Shown here piece by piece: positions 26,101-39,370 of a DNA stretch of 64,000 nucleotides; position 1 is the stretch's first letter; each line of letters starts with the position of its first letter. Below the pieces are notes generated by a model. That model did no database searches and had not been told where the DNA came from. It worked only from the letters and a program-made list of their open reading frames with translations. The stretch is from contig JAKJHU010000030.1 in NCBI GenBank assembly GCA_022316685.1, forward strand, positions 8,334,860-8,398,859. Reading direction: 5' to 3'. The DNA comes from Progne subis subis (lineage: Eukaryota; Chordata; Aves; Passeriformes; Hirundinidae). Made by a program: the position numbers and the translations under genes.

Positions 26101-27385
26101 TGAGTGTTCGGGCAATATGTACAGGCAATGAAAATATTGGGAAATGCAGCAAATTAAGATAAATGCTGAAAATATAAAATTTATTCATTAATATATTAAG
26201 TAAAAATAATAATCAGCATATTAATTAGTTAAAATTTTACATTTCTTACTAAATACTATATAATTGTAGTATTTATTGTAGAAAATACTAAATACCAGTC
26301 CTTACACTGCCAAAGCAGCGGCAGGCAGACCTCGGCCGGACTGTGGCCGACCAACCAGCCCGGGAGACTGCAGAGTCCAAGAAGCCTCTGTGAGGAAAGC
26401 AGGATCCTGCACAGTACCATCCCAGGACTGTATCTGCAGGGAAGCACCTTCCCAGCCCTCATATCCTGGAATCAGTCACTCCCAGCCATCATCTCCTTCA
26501 ATCACTGCTCCTCCTGTGGGCCGTGCCAACCCCAGCGTGCCATCTGGTGCTGACTCTGTGCCACCATGGCAAGCCTGCTCCCAGGGCTGGAGGAGTTTTC
26601 CTATCCCCAGTCCATCTCTAGGAACACTGCTGCTTAAAATTATTTTAAGCAGATGACAACTAGATGAAAACCAAGGGTGGGAGGCTTTCAAGATTGGATG
26701 CTAAAATTGTGCAGTGACTTGTGTGAGCCGGTACCAGGCCACTGCCCCCACTGGCACTGCCTGAGACTGGCAAGGGGCTGCAGAGAGCTCCACAGTGGCC
26801 AAGGGCCAGCACCAGCTGCAGTGGTGATGGACTCTCCTCTTGCCTCCAAGCAGAACTGCAATATTACTTTTTCTGAGAGGACAGCATGGCTTCAGTACTC
26901 AGTGTTCAGGGTAAAATGGTAATACAGGACTGTTTGGAAAAGTTATGTAAGAAGCATTGCCTGTGTCATGTGTTTAATGTATGAAGAAAGTATCTGTGAT
27001 TTATTTAAGATTCTGACATCTTTTTAATTATGCTTTCAATTAGTTTGCTTCATGAGTATTTATAAATAGATTTCTCCTGAAAAATGTAATGACATCAAGT
27101 GAGTAATAGGTAATTCACTGAAGAAAAAAAGAATGGTGTCTTAAAAGAATAAATTGGTAATGAAATTCTTCTATTGAAATCAGGTATGAGACATGATTTA
27201 TATATATTGCCACCAATGCCAAAAGAATATTCTTTTCCTCTCTCCTGAAAATCTTCTCATGACATGGTGTCCAAATGCAAACTTTATAGTCATTGCAAAA
27301 GGGAATCAATGGTAGTTCCAGCCTTTTTGATATTTCCAGGTAAAAATCTTATTTAAAAAAGAGGAAAAAGGAGAAAGAAGTCTAT

Positions 27386-27462
27386 ACAGAATCATAGAAT
27401 ATTTTGACTCGGAAGGGATTTTTAATAGTCATCTAATTCCAACCCCCCTGCAATGAAATCAA
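27386..27462 (-). mobile_element. CR1 LINE 3' end, minus strand
   Basis: ACAGAATCATAGAAT is followed by the reverse complement of the CR1 3' UTR end (the GGAAGGGA...CATCTAATTCCAACCCCCCTGC pattern). Only the last 75 or so bases are present, a very short 5'-truncated insertion. Confidence 0.85.
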
Positions 27463-28908
27463 GATCTTAGTATATATCAGCTGAAATTATACCTGTATAT
27501 GCATATGTTTCTTTAGGCAAAATTTACAGCTAAGTTAAAGTTTTTTTGGGATGAGAAACATTTTTCTCATAGAAAATTTTGAAATAACACTTGTCTTTTT
27601 GTAAAAAAAAAAGGAAGACAAAATTGTCACAGCTAAAGATTATTTTCTGCAGCTGGGTAAGTTGTTCATTCATTTCTAAGTGACAGCCTTCAGATGGTTT
27701 TATATTCTTCAGAGAACCTACCTGGTACTTCGACTCTATCTTAAGGTAAATTTTTAACAATTTTTCATCAAGGTTCATACATTCTGACAGAATTTTTATG
27801 TCTGAGATTGACATAAAAAGCAAAGTCAGAAACCAAACAACATCCAGCAATTGCTAGAAGTTTACTAAATTGCTTAAGTTACACAGATGTTGTGTGACTC
27901 AATTAACTGAATACCGATGAAGTTTAAAAACATAGTTTTGCTGAGGACTTTATTGACAAGACCTTTTTGTGCTACAGAAAACCTTGAAAGTGCTGTAATT
28001 GATCAGATTGCATGAGGTACCTTAAACAGGGCACATCTTAGCAGCAGCATTTACTTTCAAAGCTAATTGAGCAGGAGATACCTAGAGGCTTGTATTGGTC
28101 TTCAAATGATCTACTTGTCTTATTCAAACTTACTTCACATGCAGATTTTCTGGCATGGACACGGTAGAGCCATCTGCTCTTTGTGATTCTTCACATCATA
28201 AACTGATGCAGCAGTTGCAGATGAGCAAGCCTACTTCAATATATGTTCTGGGATAAATGTGCAAAACATGCATATACAATCCTGTTAGGAACAATGAGCT
28301 GCAAATTTTGTCTATGTGCTTCCTGAAAAGGGCCACAGCAGGAACATTTGGCCTCATACCATTAGTGAACACTTTTATCCTTTAGCTGCCTTTGCTGCAC
28401 ATTTCTGATTTGGGGTTTTCACAGAAAAGAAGTAGTTCTCTGAATGCACACAGTTATGTGGGAACTCAGCTCTCTGCACAGCCACTCTCTGTGACAGCTA
28501 GAAATAACTGAATTTTCAATTCAGTTTCCAATACAGTCTTTCTTTGTCACTCTGCAAAATCACTTAGAATAGCAAAGTTTTGACATTTTTTGTCAAAATC
28601 AGAAAATGCCTAAACATGATTATCACATGTTCAGGATGACTCACGCCCAAATCCATGACTTCCAGACTCAGCTACAGCAGGAACTTCCTTCTTTTTTCTC
28701 TCTCTCTCCTGTCCTTCTAGAAAGAAGGCAAATAGTACTTTTTTTCCTCTTCATCGACCCAATATAAATGACCATTTCACAGATGGACCACATCTGTGCC
28801 TGATCAATATTTCACCAACACAAAAATAGGACTTAGAGAATTCTGAATAAACTAGCATAAAGACAAATGAATAAGCAAACAAAACTGATTATCTTGAAGT
28901 GCTCCATG

Positions 28909-28936
28909 AAAAAAAAAAAAAAAAAAAAAAAAAAAA
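28909..28936. repeat. poly-A tract
   Basis: An uninterrupted A-run of 28 bases. I looked for a processed pseudogene upstream on the plus strand and recognised none. Confidence 0.95.
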
Positions 28937-30770
28937 GGAGATGGAAATATAATTCAAATGGCAAGGAGAAATGTCTCTCTGCTAACTACTTCAGAGATTA
29001 TTTCATCAAACTCCAAATCTGTGTATGAAAACCCGTTTTGAAACAGCTCCTAAGACGGCACTTAAGTAAAAAGGCTGTTCAGATACCCCTTTGAGGCAAA
29101 CTACTTTGTATTTGATACTAAAGGAAAAGACTGGCATCAGTGCCATTGATACACACCCAGGATGAGAGTTCAAAATGGGTGTGAAAAACCCTGTGACAGA
29201 AAGGACGGCCGTGGGTGGATCAGGGAAAGAAGTTAATGTATTTTTGCCTAAACAAAAACCTTGCTTGGGTGATATAGTCCGGCCTTGTATCCTCAGTTCA
29301 TTTTGCTTGTCCTGGGGATGATCTGTGGCTTGATGCAATGAGTAGTTTCCAAGAGGAAAGGATTGCTACCCCACCCAGGGACTGTGGTATGGGCTGCTGC
29401 AGCACATGTGAGAGCCAGAGGGAATTATTCTGATAAGAGGGGAAAATATAAAGGATGTTTTTCTGAGGTATTTATTATATTGAAATATTCACAGAGAAAA
29501 ACTAGCCCTGAAGAAATAGAGGGGTTTTTTTTTTAAAATTTATTTCAGCATATTTCACCATTTGACTAAACTCATCAAACTTCCCAAAATACCCTTTCAG
29601 ACCCATATAATCAGCAGTGGGGTGGCTTCAGATGTTCGAATTGAAAGACAGTGAAGTTCAATATTTTCATTAGGAATCATCTGTCTACATGAGAAAAGGA
29701 AAGGAACATGGTATTTCACTTCATTTGCCTCTAAGAGAGATGGTCTGAGCCATGCACTGCAGTTCAGGCCCTAACATCATTCACTGTCTACACCTGTTCC
29801 AGTGGTTGGAGTCCTAATGGCACAACAAACCGATTACTGTCATGTTAGTGAAAAAAGAGATTAAGTCAACACAGAATACAGGATTTGATCATATTTGTGC
29901 TTGTGATGTGTGAGTACAGTTCATTTTTTGCAGAAGTCATGCAATGTTGTACATGCTCACCCATGGCTGCCACACTCACTTTAAACGACCTGCTCTATCT
30001 GAGGGACAATGATTAGCGAAGGTTCATTACCTGCAGATATAGCTAATGACCACGGAAGCTGTCACTGTCTCAGGTTTTACCCTGGAATGTGCCCCATTGG
30101 ATTCTGACCTCTTTAGCTCAAGTGAGCCATTTTTGATGCTCAGGCTGGTTGGTATGCCTAAGCAGAGGGACAAGGGCCCACAATGAGAGTTTAATAAACC
30201 CAGCATGGAATACGAGGCCAGTGGTCTTCTCTTTCTGATCCCATCACCACCTGCATGACACAACTCAAGGAGTACAACCTTTATGTATTATGTGGAGCTT
30301 GTGGCTGAAGTGACAATAGCCTTCAAAGCTGCACAATTAGAAAAACTTGTACATGACAAGGCAGAAAAGTGCCCAAGCTTCTCATAAATTCTGCCAGTTG
30401 CACAGACTGTCTAAGGAAGACTTTGAAATCCATGCTAGGTTTTCATCCCTGAGCAGAACAATACTTTGCAGCATGTTCTGGCTCTGAGGCAAAATACATT
30501 TATATTTACTGAACACTAAGAAGCATTCAGCTAGCTTAAATGATATGAAAAAGAAAGATGTATTTATGCCCCAAGGTTTTACTTCTCTTAATGTAAGACT
30601 TGTATTAGAAACACCCTCCGCATTTAGAAACCTGACAGTTGCCTGCATTTTGGCCCAGGGATTCACAGCTTGAGGGTCTGTAATGAGCTCGGGAACAGGA
30701 TTTGCAGCAAATCAGTGCCTTTCTTTCCGGATGACCAGCACTTGCACAGCGGGCAAGGAAGGCGGGTGGT

Positions 30771-30836
30771 TTGTGGGTGGGTTTTTTGGGTTTTTGGTTG
30801 GTTGGTTGGTTGGTTGGTTGTTGTTGGTTTTTTTTC
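30771..30836 (+). repeat. G/T-rich tract with (GGTT)n core
   Basis: GGGTTTTTT units lead into about six GGTT units (30796-30819), then GTTGTTGG, poly-T and CCCCC. A similar arrangement recurs near 36052 and a related one near 50061. Confidence 0.9.
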
Positions 30837-32500
30837 CCCCACAATTTTATCTCCTTGCAATTTCCCAAAGCCCATAAAAATAATGATGAAGAGATCAGCA
30901 ACCAGGTTACAATGGACTTTGGGGGTTTTTTTCCAGTGAGGGAGCCTCTGGCCCTTTGTATTTTACAAAATAGAAGAGCAAGAATATTAAAAAGGCACAG
31001 TTAAAAATGAAAAGATGCAAAATAAAATAGAACTTGTCATTTAACTCCTGGGCTTTATTATAGTTAGAGTGATCTCGAACATATATCTTTTCTTCTCCCT
31101 TGGCTCTCACTAGTATCCACATAATGGAGACAAAAAAATAAATGATTCCTGCAACTTTTAAAGTGCCTCAAATTTGCAATGACTTTTGCAAAAATGAGGA
31201 GACTAATAACCATGAGAAACCAAAAGAGGAGTTACATTACCCCCATTACTCCCCTACTACTTCTATGCGAAGAAGCTGTGCAGCACGTGGTAACTTCAGC
31301 TAGTCTTTGTTACGCTTGCTTTACTTGCATACAAATTAATTATTTCTTTTCTTCTGTGTTATATTTTTGTCACCATCTCTCCTCAGATTTGGCAAGTGGA
31401 GAAATACAAATGATGTTGCACTACAGATATTGCTACCATAAATTAAGCCTGCCGTGAACTCCACCTCCTTATTTCAGTTGGAACACGGAAAAGTTAATGA
31501 GATCTCTTCCCTCTTCTCTCTAACAGTATTTGTCTATATGTATTGTCTATCTGTGAAGGATGATGCATGCCCAGATATTTCAGTGGAACATCTGAAATCA
31601 AGAACAGAAATTATTTTAAGAGCAAATATTAAGCAAAGATAATAGTGTAAAAAATATTTTTCTCTTTAGAGCGGCTGAGCCCATCACCTCTGAATGTAAA
31701 AATGTTAACTCACTCTAGTGATTTGTGCCCTTCTTTTTTGGACTGATGCATGGGGCACATACTTATTCAGAGGTTTCTCTACAAGGAAATAACCTTTATT
31801 GAGCTGATATCAAAACCTGAACTAATACGGCACACAATGTGTCTAATCATCTTGTACAATTACTTGGGGTTTGATAGCCTTAAAATGCCCCAGAAATAGA
31901 AAAAATATAGATACAGAGTGGAAGAATTCTTCCTACCATGTACAGTAATGTCCAGAAAGTTTCATTCCCTCCACCTAGTCCAGGTCACCTCTGTTATGGA
32001 TTTGTCTGATGACAAAGGATTGTTGCCATCATGTTGTCCTAAGGATTGTTCCCGATTTGGAATTGCAGTGCTTTTGTGGGTCATCAGATATGCCTGTGAA
32101 TGTACCCCCTCTGTATTTGTATCAAGGCTGCATCTTTGGCTCTCTGAACGTCTCTGAATGTTTCACCCTCTTTCCTTCTCTGTAATCTATTCTGATTGAA
32201 ATTTTTAGAACGGCGGCTCGCATTTGAATGTGCATAGATGGAATCCACAAGAAGGTCTCTTTTTTAATGGCAGCAATAGAACACAAGTACAGAAACATGC
32301 TCCAGCATGAGATTACTGTTGTTTCATTTCTCACATTCCCATTGAGCCCTCTAACAATTGTTTGGAACAACAACTTGTTTTAATGCCTTCCTTGATGCTA
32401 TTTTAACATTTTCCACCCTAATATTTGGGTATTGAAAATTCTCTCAAAACTGTAGTTGTTCATGGCTTTTTGATCTCTCTCTCATCTTGCTATTTTATCT

Positions 32501-32532
32501 GTTATATATATATTTATATATATGTATATATA
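32501..32532. repeat. imperfect (TA)n tract
   Basis: A TA-rich tract with TTT and TG interruptions. Confidence 0.85.
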
Positions 32533-33419
32533 AAATGAAGTTATAGGTTTCCATGTCAACAAGGTTTCTCTCTTTCCATCCAGCAAGTGAGCTCTTCTTG
32601 AAAGCTGGCCAGCTGGCTTTGGGTTTTTTACTTTGGCCTGAGTTTGTGGTAAAAGTAGAAGGCTTGTATTCCTTTTTAACTGTTTTTGTGGAGGTTGGCT
32701 GCATTCTAATGAATGTGGGCATATGACTTTATATTAAATATTTATAATAAGCCGAGGACAAAGGCAGCATCTTTCAGCCTTGGCTGTCCTTGGCTTCAAA
32801 CATGTATTTTGCGCACCACTGTAGTAGAGAAAAGAGGAGCAATCTCACACTCAAGAGTGTGTGTGGGGAGCTGTAACTATGCCTAGGTTCTTCATAAAAA
32901 GTGAGATGCATATAGAGAGAAGGTTCAACAAATCTGTCCTCTCTGGTTTATGTAATTCTAAAATTTTTGAACCATCTGTCCCATAAGAAATGTTCTCCAT
33001 TTCAGAAAAAAAAAACCCTTTAAAAATACCAAAAGAGAGTGGTTGAATAAAAAGAAAAATACACTTGGAAACAAAAAAAATACACTCAGAAACATTTCTT
33101 AGGCTATTTCCCTGAGTTTGGCAGCTCTTGAAAGGAACCTGTTTCCAGTCAGTGTCAGATCAGGGATTTCCACTCAGAAAAATATTTGTTCTATTCGCAA
33201 CTAAATGGTTTCTTGAGCTAGAAAGGTGGCTGGTAAGTTGGCGATGAAGGCTGAGGCTGGTCAGAGCTGGTTTGGTGGTGCACAAGATCATGCTGGGGAT
33301 CCTCTTTGGCACCAGAGGGCATCGCCAGCTCCCACTGACTGTGAAGTAAGAGGAGCACCTGGACACCAGAACTCAGTGGGAAAGGGCAGTGGCCTAGGAG
33401 GGAAAATGTGTAAGGTCAC

Positions 33420-34113
33420 TGTCGCAGTGTCCCTTTGAGCACAGTCCAGCGCAGCCACAGGCCAGCTCAGCCTTTTCCCACTGCAGCAACGTGGATAGGT
33501 TGGCGTGGCAGACTGGGTGAGCCACCTCCTCCCTGTGGGGTCTTGGATCCCCACCTCAGCGACAGGCACGATGTTGGAAAGCACGACCGCGGCGACCAAA
33601 TGAAGAGATGACTCTCCTGAGCAGGGTTTAACGTGGATTTATTGAGGTAGAGGGAGCACAGAGCTCAGCACTCTCTGCCCTGCTGCCCAGAAGAGCCCTG
33701 AGAGCAGCTGAGCACAAGCTTTTAAGGTGGGGTGGAAACAGGGGTGGCGACAACCTGTCAGCCAATTACAACAAATGGGGGTGTAACCAGGGGTGTCAAG
33801 CTTAGAACCAGGGACCAACCACAAAACAGTAGGAGGGGATTTCCCGGGCCCCAGCCTATCACTCGACACCCTCCCTGGAGCTTTCTAGAAGCCAGGGAAG
33901 GGTCCTGGAGTGATAGGGCGCCCAAGGAGAGAGAGAGGGGATTGACAACTGGGAAGGAAGGAGAAGGGATGATTGACACATAACGAATTGAACCCACTTC
34001 GGAGTAAACTAGTTTGAACCAATACAGAAATAGGGGGGTACAAGCAACAAACCATTACAGAAGTCCAATATAAAAATACATAAACTGAATAAAACAAACC
34101 ACGCACCGCCACA
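33420..34113 (-). mobile_element. solo LTR of the class II family of the 59-kb ERV
   Basis: The 694-bp element reads TG...CA and is flanked by exact 6-bp GGTCAC copies (33414-33419 and 34114-34119), the duplication size of class II (alpha/beta-like) retroviruses. On the minus strand it aligns along its whole length with the LTR at 59297. Shared blocks include AGTGATAGGCTGG near 33851-33863 (as read on minus), CCCCTCCTAC, GGGAGGAGGT and AAAGGGACACTGC at the 3' end. Its AATAAA is the complement of 33638-33643. Many substitutions separate the two LTRs, so it is a related subfamily, not a recent sibling. No internal sequence remains. Confidence 0.92.
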
Positions 34114-35663
34114 GGTCACCATCTAGCAATGTGAAGGGCGACACTCAAGCAAAGAACAATAAACTTTTAATCATTCTGCAGTCTTTTGATTTGATTATTT
34201 TTTTAATATTTATAAAATATCAATTTCTGTTTCTTGCCTATATAGATGTAGTTCTTGATGCAGGCTTTGCCAAGCATCCAAGTGAAAGGCACTGGAAGTG
34301 TAGGGCTTTCAAAAGTATGCCTCCTTCTATGGAGCATGCTCAGGGACAGGTGTTTTCATTCCTGCCTAAAGGAATAAAGAGAGGTAATAGATTAGCACTC
34401 ATAAATGCAGGATGAAGCCTATGCATAAACTCTAGGCCAATGCATTTGTATGAACAACTAATGTAGTTGCGAGAAAAATACATTACAAATTAGAAGTGCA
34501 GAGCTTACAAGGATATTCATAAATGCAAATAGCTGTTGAAAAAAAATAAAATCTTTCAGAAACACAACTGAGGAAATGAAAAGATACAAGTAATTCAAAC
34601 AGGCATCAAAGACCTGAATTTCTGAGGAGCTGGTGCTAATGAAGAAACAATTGTCTTCACAGAGCAGCCATGCTAATGAACTGTGCTTTACAGAAGATAA
34701 TGAGGTATTTTTTATGAATGCCTAATAAAGACAAAACTGGTGAGACAATGAAAAATAATGAAAACTGAAAATCTCTTAGAAATTAAAGGAATTGTGAACA
34801 AATATGCTTATGCTGTACTGACAGAAATAATTACTTATGTTCTCTTTGCATTTTCAAAAGCACAAAATATAAAGTCCTAATTCTCTACAGTATTTAAAAA
34901 CAAGTTTAAATCAGAGCAGCAGATTAGATTTGGGTGTTAGCAGGCAGAATGGCTCGGTATCCATGGAGAGTAACATATATCCGTAGATATATAAATGAAA
35001 GGTCTGATATGAATAGGCATGATGTATGGTTGCTATACTGGACCATATGGAAAGCCAGTGGGCAAATGCATTGCTGTGTGGCTGGCACTGGGCAGGTCTG
35101 CCCCAAAAGTTTGGTAATCACAACTACTGCAGGTAGGTCTTGCAGACAAGGGTAGGAAATGGTTTGAAAACTCCCAAAATACAACATTATATTTCTAGTC
35201 AAGAGGTCTACAGGATTAAAATACCATGCTCTGAACACAGGGAGGACCATACAGACTCCTGCTCACAGACTATAGATTTTATGGTCAAGAGCTGTAGATT
35301 TAGCAAATATTAAAAATGCATATGAGACATTTTAAAATTTGTTAAGATTAAAGTATTTTGCAGTGCATTTAAAGATATTTTGTCAGCATCTGTAAGCATG
35401 GGAACCTGGCATTTTTTTCCCGGAGTGACATTCAGCTGTATGCTTAATCCCCTTGCACTGTTAATGCTTCCTATTTTCGAACTTCTAGTACAAATATTGC
35501 TCCTTACATCAATCTTGGTTCCAAGCACTCCTCAAAAATAAAATAAAGCTCATCAAAAGAAAAACCTCACGGAAAATAAAGCCAGAGACTTGCTGGGCTA
35601 CCGCCAGGTGTCAGTCTGACAGTGCTGGTTTCACAACAGCTGCCACAGCTGTAAAGAAGGCAT

Positions 35664-35737
35664 GGGGGAAAAGGGGCGGGAAGTGGGAGTGGTGGAGGGT
35701 TCGGGAGTGGTGGGGGCTGATGGATGAGAGGGGGGGT
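35664..35737 (+). repeat. guanine-rich tract with G-quadruplex potential
   Basis: At least seven runs of three or more G occur within 74 bases on the plus strand (at about 35664, 35673, 35678, 35685, 35697, 35703, 35712 and 35730). Most are separated by one to nine bases, which fits a possible quadruplex-forming stretch. The surroundings are AT-rich. Confidence 0.6.
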
Positions 35738-35908
35738 GTTTGCAGACTTTTCTGTAAACCTTCTGTTTTCTAGACGCAGGTGTAGCATAAATACTGAGGC
35801 ACTCAATGTTCTTTCTTAAACACTGAAACCTCTTACGTGGGAATAACCTTATATGAATTCTATATTTCCACCAAAGTAGAAATAAAAATGTGGTTAGCAG
35901 TTAAATGT

Positions 35909-35938
35909 AAAAAAAAAAAAACAAAACAAAAAAAAAAA
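35909..35938. repeat. A-rich tract with C interruptions
   Basis: A-runs are broken by single C residues and end in CC. Confidence 0.9.
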
Positions 35939-36051
35939 CCGTGGTAATGTGGAATTTAAAAGCATTTTACTAGGAAGCCACTAAGCTCTTTTCTCTTGGC
36001 GATGAATCATAATATTTTTCTCCAAAAATCTCTATTAGTTTCTGGGGTTTT

Positions 36052-36088
36052 TGTAGTTTTTGGTTGGTTGGTTGGTTTTTTCCCCCCC
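36052..36088 (+). repeat. G/T-rich tract with GGTT core
   Basis: GGGGTTTTTG, then four GGTT units, poly-T and a C7 run. This is the same order as the tract at 30771. Confidence 0.85.
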
Positions 36089-39000
36089 AGTTATCTTGCA
36101 ATATGGTTTTGAAAGTTCATTTGCTCATAAATTTTTACTCATCTTTTGATATGTTAAAAACATTAAGAGAATCTTCTACCTCTTCTTCCTACAAACACCT
36201 TTTCTGCAGAGGACAGCAGTGCTCACTCTCTGGGCCCATTTAGATTTTCTCCAGCACATCATTTATCCTGTGCTGAGGGATGTAGGACTCAGCCTACATC
36301 AGTGAGCAGAGCTGTTGCGGCAGCAGGGTCCTCGGGCCTCAAGAGGAGTTGTAGGTACTTCTGCTCATTTAGAGGGAGAAATTTGTTCCGCCCAGAGGAT
36401 GTCATGTTCACCTTTCAAGAGAAAGATGAGCACTAAAAGAGCACTTCTTTCCAGAACACCTTTGCATGGACTCAAACAGCTGTAGGCATTCCTGCTGGCC
36501 ACTGGTACTACCAGCTTCTTTGTGATAAACTGCACACTTAGGACACACCAGGCACAGGCCCCTATGTTTTACTAAAGATGAGAAAGTTTAAACTTGACCA
36601 CCTTCTAAATCAGCTGTTTGTGTTCTTTGCTGTCCTGGAGTTGCAGGTTTTGGTGTCTCCAGCAGTGAGCTTTTTAACTTTTATTTCTACATCTGATCTA
36701 AACCATTTGTTGATGTTGTTTAAGTGATCAACAGGGAAATGTTGTCACCTAGGAAATAATGTAGCCTTTTTTCTCCTGTATTTAGGTATAGCTTCTTTAT
36801 GCAGACAATGAAGGTATCAAATATGTCAACATCTAGTGTTACTCTAAAATCAATATATACGCTTTGTCCCATCACTGAAATATTTGTTTATCCTAGATGT
36901 TGCTCTCAGCTGTTTATGCTTTGAATTTGTCCAAAAAAAAGTGAATATCATTCTGAGCTTCTTTTCAGCCTTCCAGTTGGATGAACAGCCACCCATCATG
37001 TTCTCTGTTAAAATCATACCGGATTATGACAGGGTTCTAGGGGGTTGTTCATTTTGATTTAATGAAGGTGTCCTATTAGATACTCACTTTTCAGTCTGAG
37101 GGCAGCCTGGAAATGAATAGATGAGACTAATGGAATTCTAATGGCCTGTAAAAATGAACCTTCTATTGTGGTGTTTTAAAGTTCTAAGTGTGGTCTTGCT
37201 TCTCTTGCTATCTGAGTGCAGAATATGGGCACATTGCTTCAACATGTCAAGTGAATTTGTTTTTGTTTTCTCAATATGTGCTTTTAGTCAGACTGGATTC
37301 ATGTAAGTTGGTAAGTAATAAATAGAAATACATTTAAGGCACATATTTACACTCTGAAGGGGTTTTACGGCAGTTGGGTGACTAGTAGAAACCAAGATTA
37401 TAATTGCTAGTTACCTGTGTGTGTTCATGCTTAGGATGAGTAGACAGGACTTGGCTCACTGTATGCCCAGAAAAGGAATACATGTGACATTTTAGATGTT
37501 GACAGCTTAAAAAATAGAGCAGAGTAGCCAAGAATTGTAGTGTGACTTCAGTTATTTAATTTATTGACTGACTTGTCTAATGCCAAACTAAAGCGGTAAA
37601 GCACTTAGCTGAAATAAGACAGATGGTTAGTGAATAAACATTTCTGTGGAGAGTGGCACTTTCATCCATTTTTTCAGTTCTCTTAATTTTATTATCACAG
37701 TATTGATCCAAACATTGGATTTTATATCAATTTACATCACCCGATATGCGATCAGGATAAGAACAAATGTAATCTTTCTCTAAGAAAGATGCAATTTTAA
37801 TAAGCCTTCTGGAGAAAACAGATATGGCAATTTTCATGGAAAAATAGAGGTCAACCCACAGTTAAATACATATTTAAATCCCTTAAATGCATTATTCTGC
37901 ATACACATTTCTGTTGCATTACCTTTAAAACATTTTGTTCCTTGTTGCTTAGGAAGATACCAGTGTTCCATAATGCAGAACCTCCTGTTTTGATCACTCT
38001 ACTAAATGGTACGAAACAGGCTGCTGCTAGCCCTGTTATACAATTTTTCAAAAACAAAGTGTTTTAGAGTTTGGAGATCATTTTCACCATCACTATAAAA
38101 CATTCTTACTTTTGTGAATCAGCAGCTTTTAAAATGGAAAATGTTACAATTACATTTTTGTGACCAAGTTTACTGCTCAGGTGAGTCCGTCTCTGCCTTT
38201 TCCTGCTTTGGTTCTAATGAGTAGATAACATCAAATTGGGTTTTTTTTTTTTAAATTGTCCTCCACATCCTGTATCTGTGCTCTGGGGCAGTACAGACCA
38301 TTTGTTAAAATAGGAGTTCTGGATGCCTCTGGCAGCTGGTGGGAGACCACCAGTGGCTCCCCTTGGCCATGCTTGAAACGGGCATTCCTCTCAAGGCAGA
38401 GACCCAGTCGTGGCCTGTGAGAGTGGCCAAGGTACAGCACACCATGATATTTATGCAGTGGGTTTGACTGCAATTTTTATCTTATCTCTCTCATCTATAG
38501 GCATAACAGTTCCCACTGTGGGCTGGTCTATGAGGCAGCCCAGGCAGGGATCTTCAGTGACTTCAGTTTTCTTCCCCAGCTTCCATTCTCTTACATAATA
38601 CATGCAGCATTCTCAGTTTTTATTTGTTTTACTTGCTCCGTATTTTCTTTTTCGCAAATTATTTTTGGTCAGAAAAGTGGAAAAAAGGGATGCCACAGTA
38701 CAGCATGGTAATTGCAGTGAACTGTAATTCACCCCCAGGGCTTCTGCTGGGATGTAAGGAGAGTGGGACTGAGTTATATGGCACATTTATATGGGTTTGT
38801 GCATACCATTTTGTGCTCAACTGCTTCCATTTCGTATAGTCTCATTTCATAGAAAAGTTTAAAACCCCAACTTTTTTAAGAACAAGGAACTCTCCTTTAT
38901 TCTGGATTTTTGATAGACTATCAAAGCTACTCTAGAATACAGGCCTTTTGGTTTCAAGATATCCCAACTGTTGAACCTCTTCACTAAAATACCAAATGTT

Positions 39001-39370
39001 GCAGGAAAGGTTGTTTCCAGGATTCTTAAAGCATCCTGGAAATAGATTTTTATTCACAGTTCTTGCAGATGATAAGAGTTTATGTGGGTTAAGGGTTGAT
39101 TTGACTTCCCCTTTGGGGTTTCCTAAATGAACACAAATTACAAGTCTTGTGAAGCTCATGAGCTGCAAATAACTGGAGATGTTCTGTGTCTTGTTCTTGT
39201 GGTTTTGCCTAGACACCCATTTCTGACATTAGATTGATTCAGTGTTTGTTCCTGTGTTCTACCACTAAGAAATACCTGTAGAACCATGCCAAGACAGAGG
39301 CAGAACTTTAGCCCATGGTATGAACATGGTGTCTGTAACCATCATAAGGGGGTGTGGTAGGAAACAGTTT

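Larger units (their letters stand above)
23118..33413. other. intergenic, no gene recognised
   Basis: Mostly AT-rich sequence. Named items inside are a CR1 end at 27386, a poly-A at 28909, a GGTT tract at 30771 and a TA tract at about 32501-32532. GC-richer patches at about 25720-25990 and 26290-26850 give modest open frames (the longest is 25344-25994, minus, 216 codons) with no recognised domain. Confidence 0.55.
34120..39370. other. intergenic, no gene recognised
   Basis: AT-rich sequence with a guanine-rich tract at 35664-35737, an A-rich tract at 35909-35938 and a GGTT tract at 36052. No open frame carries a recognisable domain. Confidence 0.55.
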
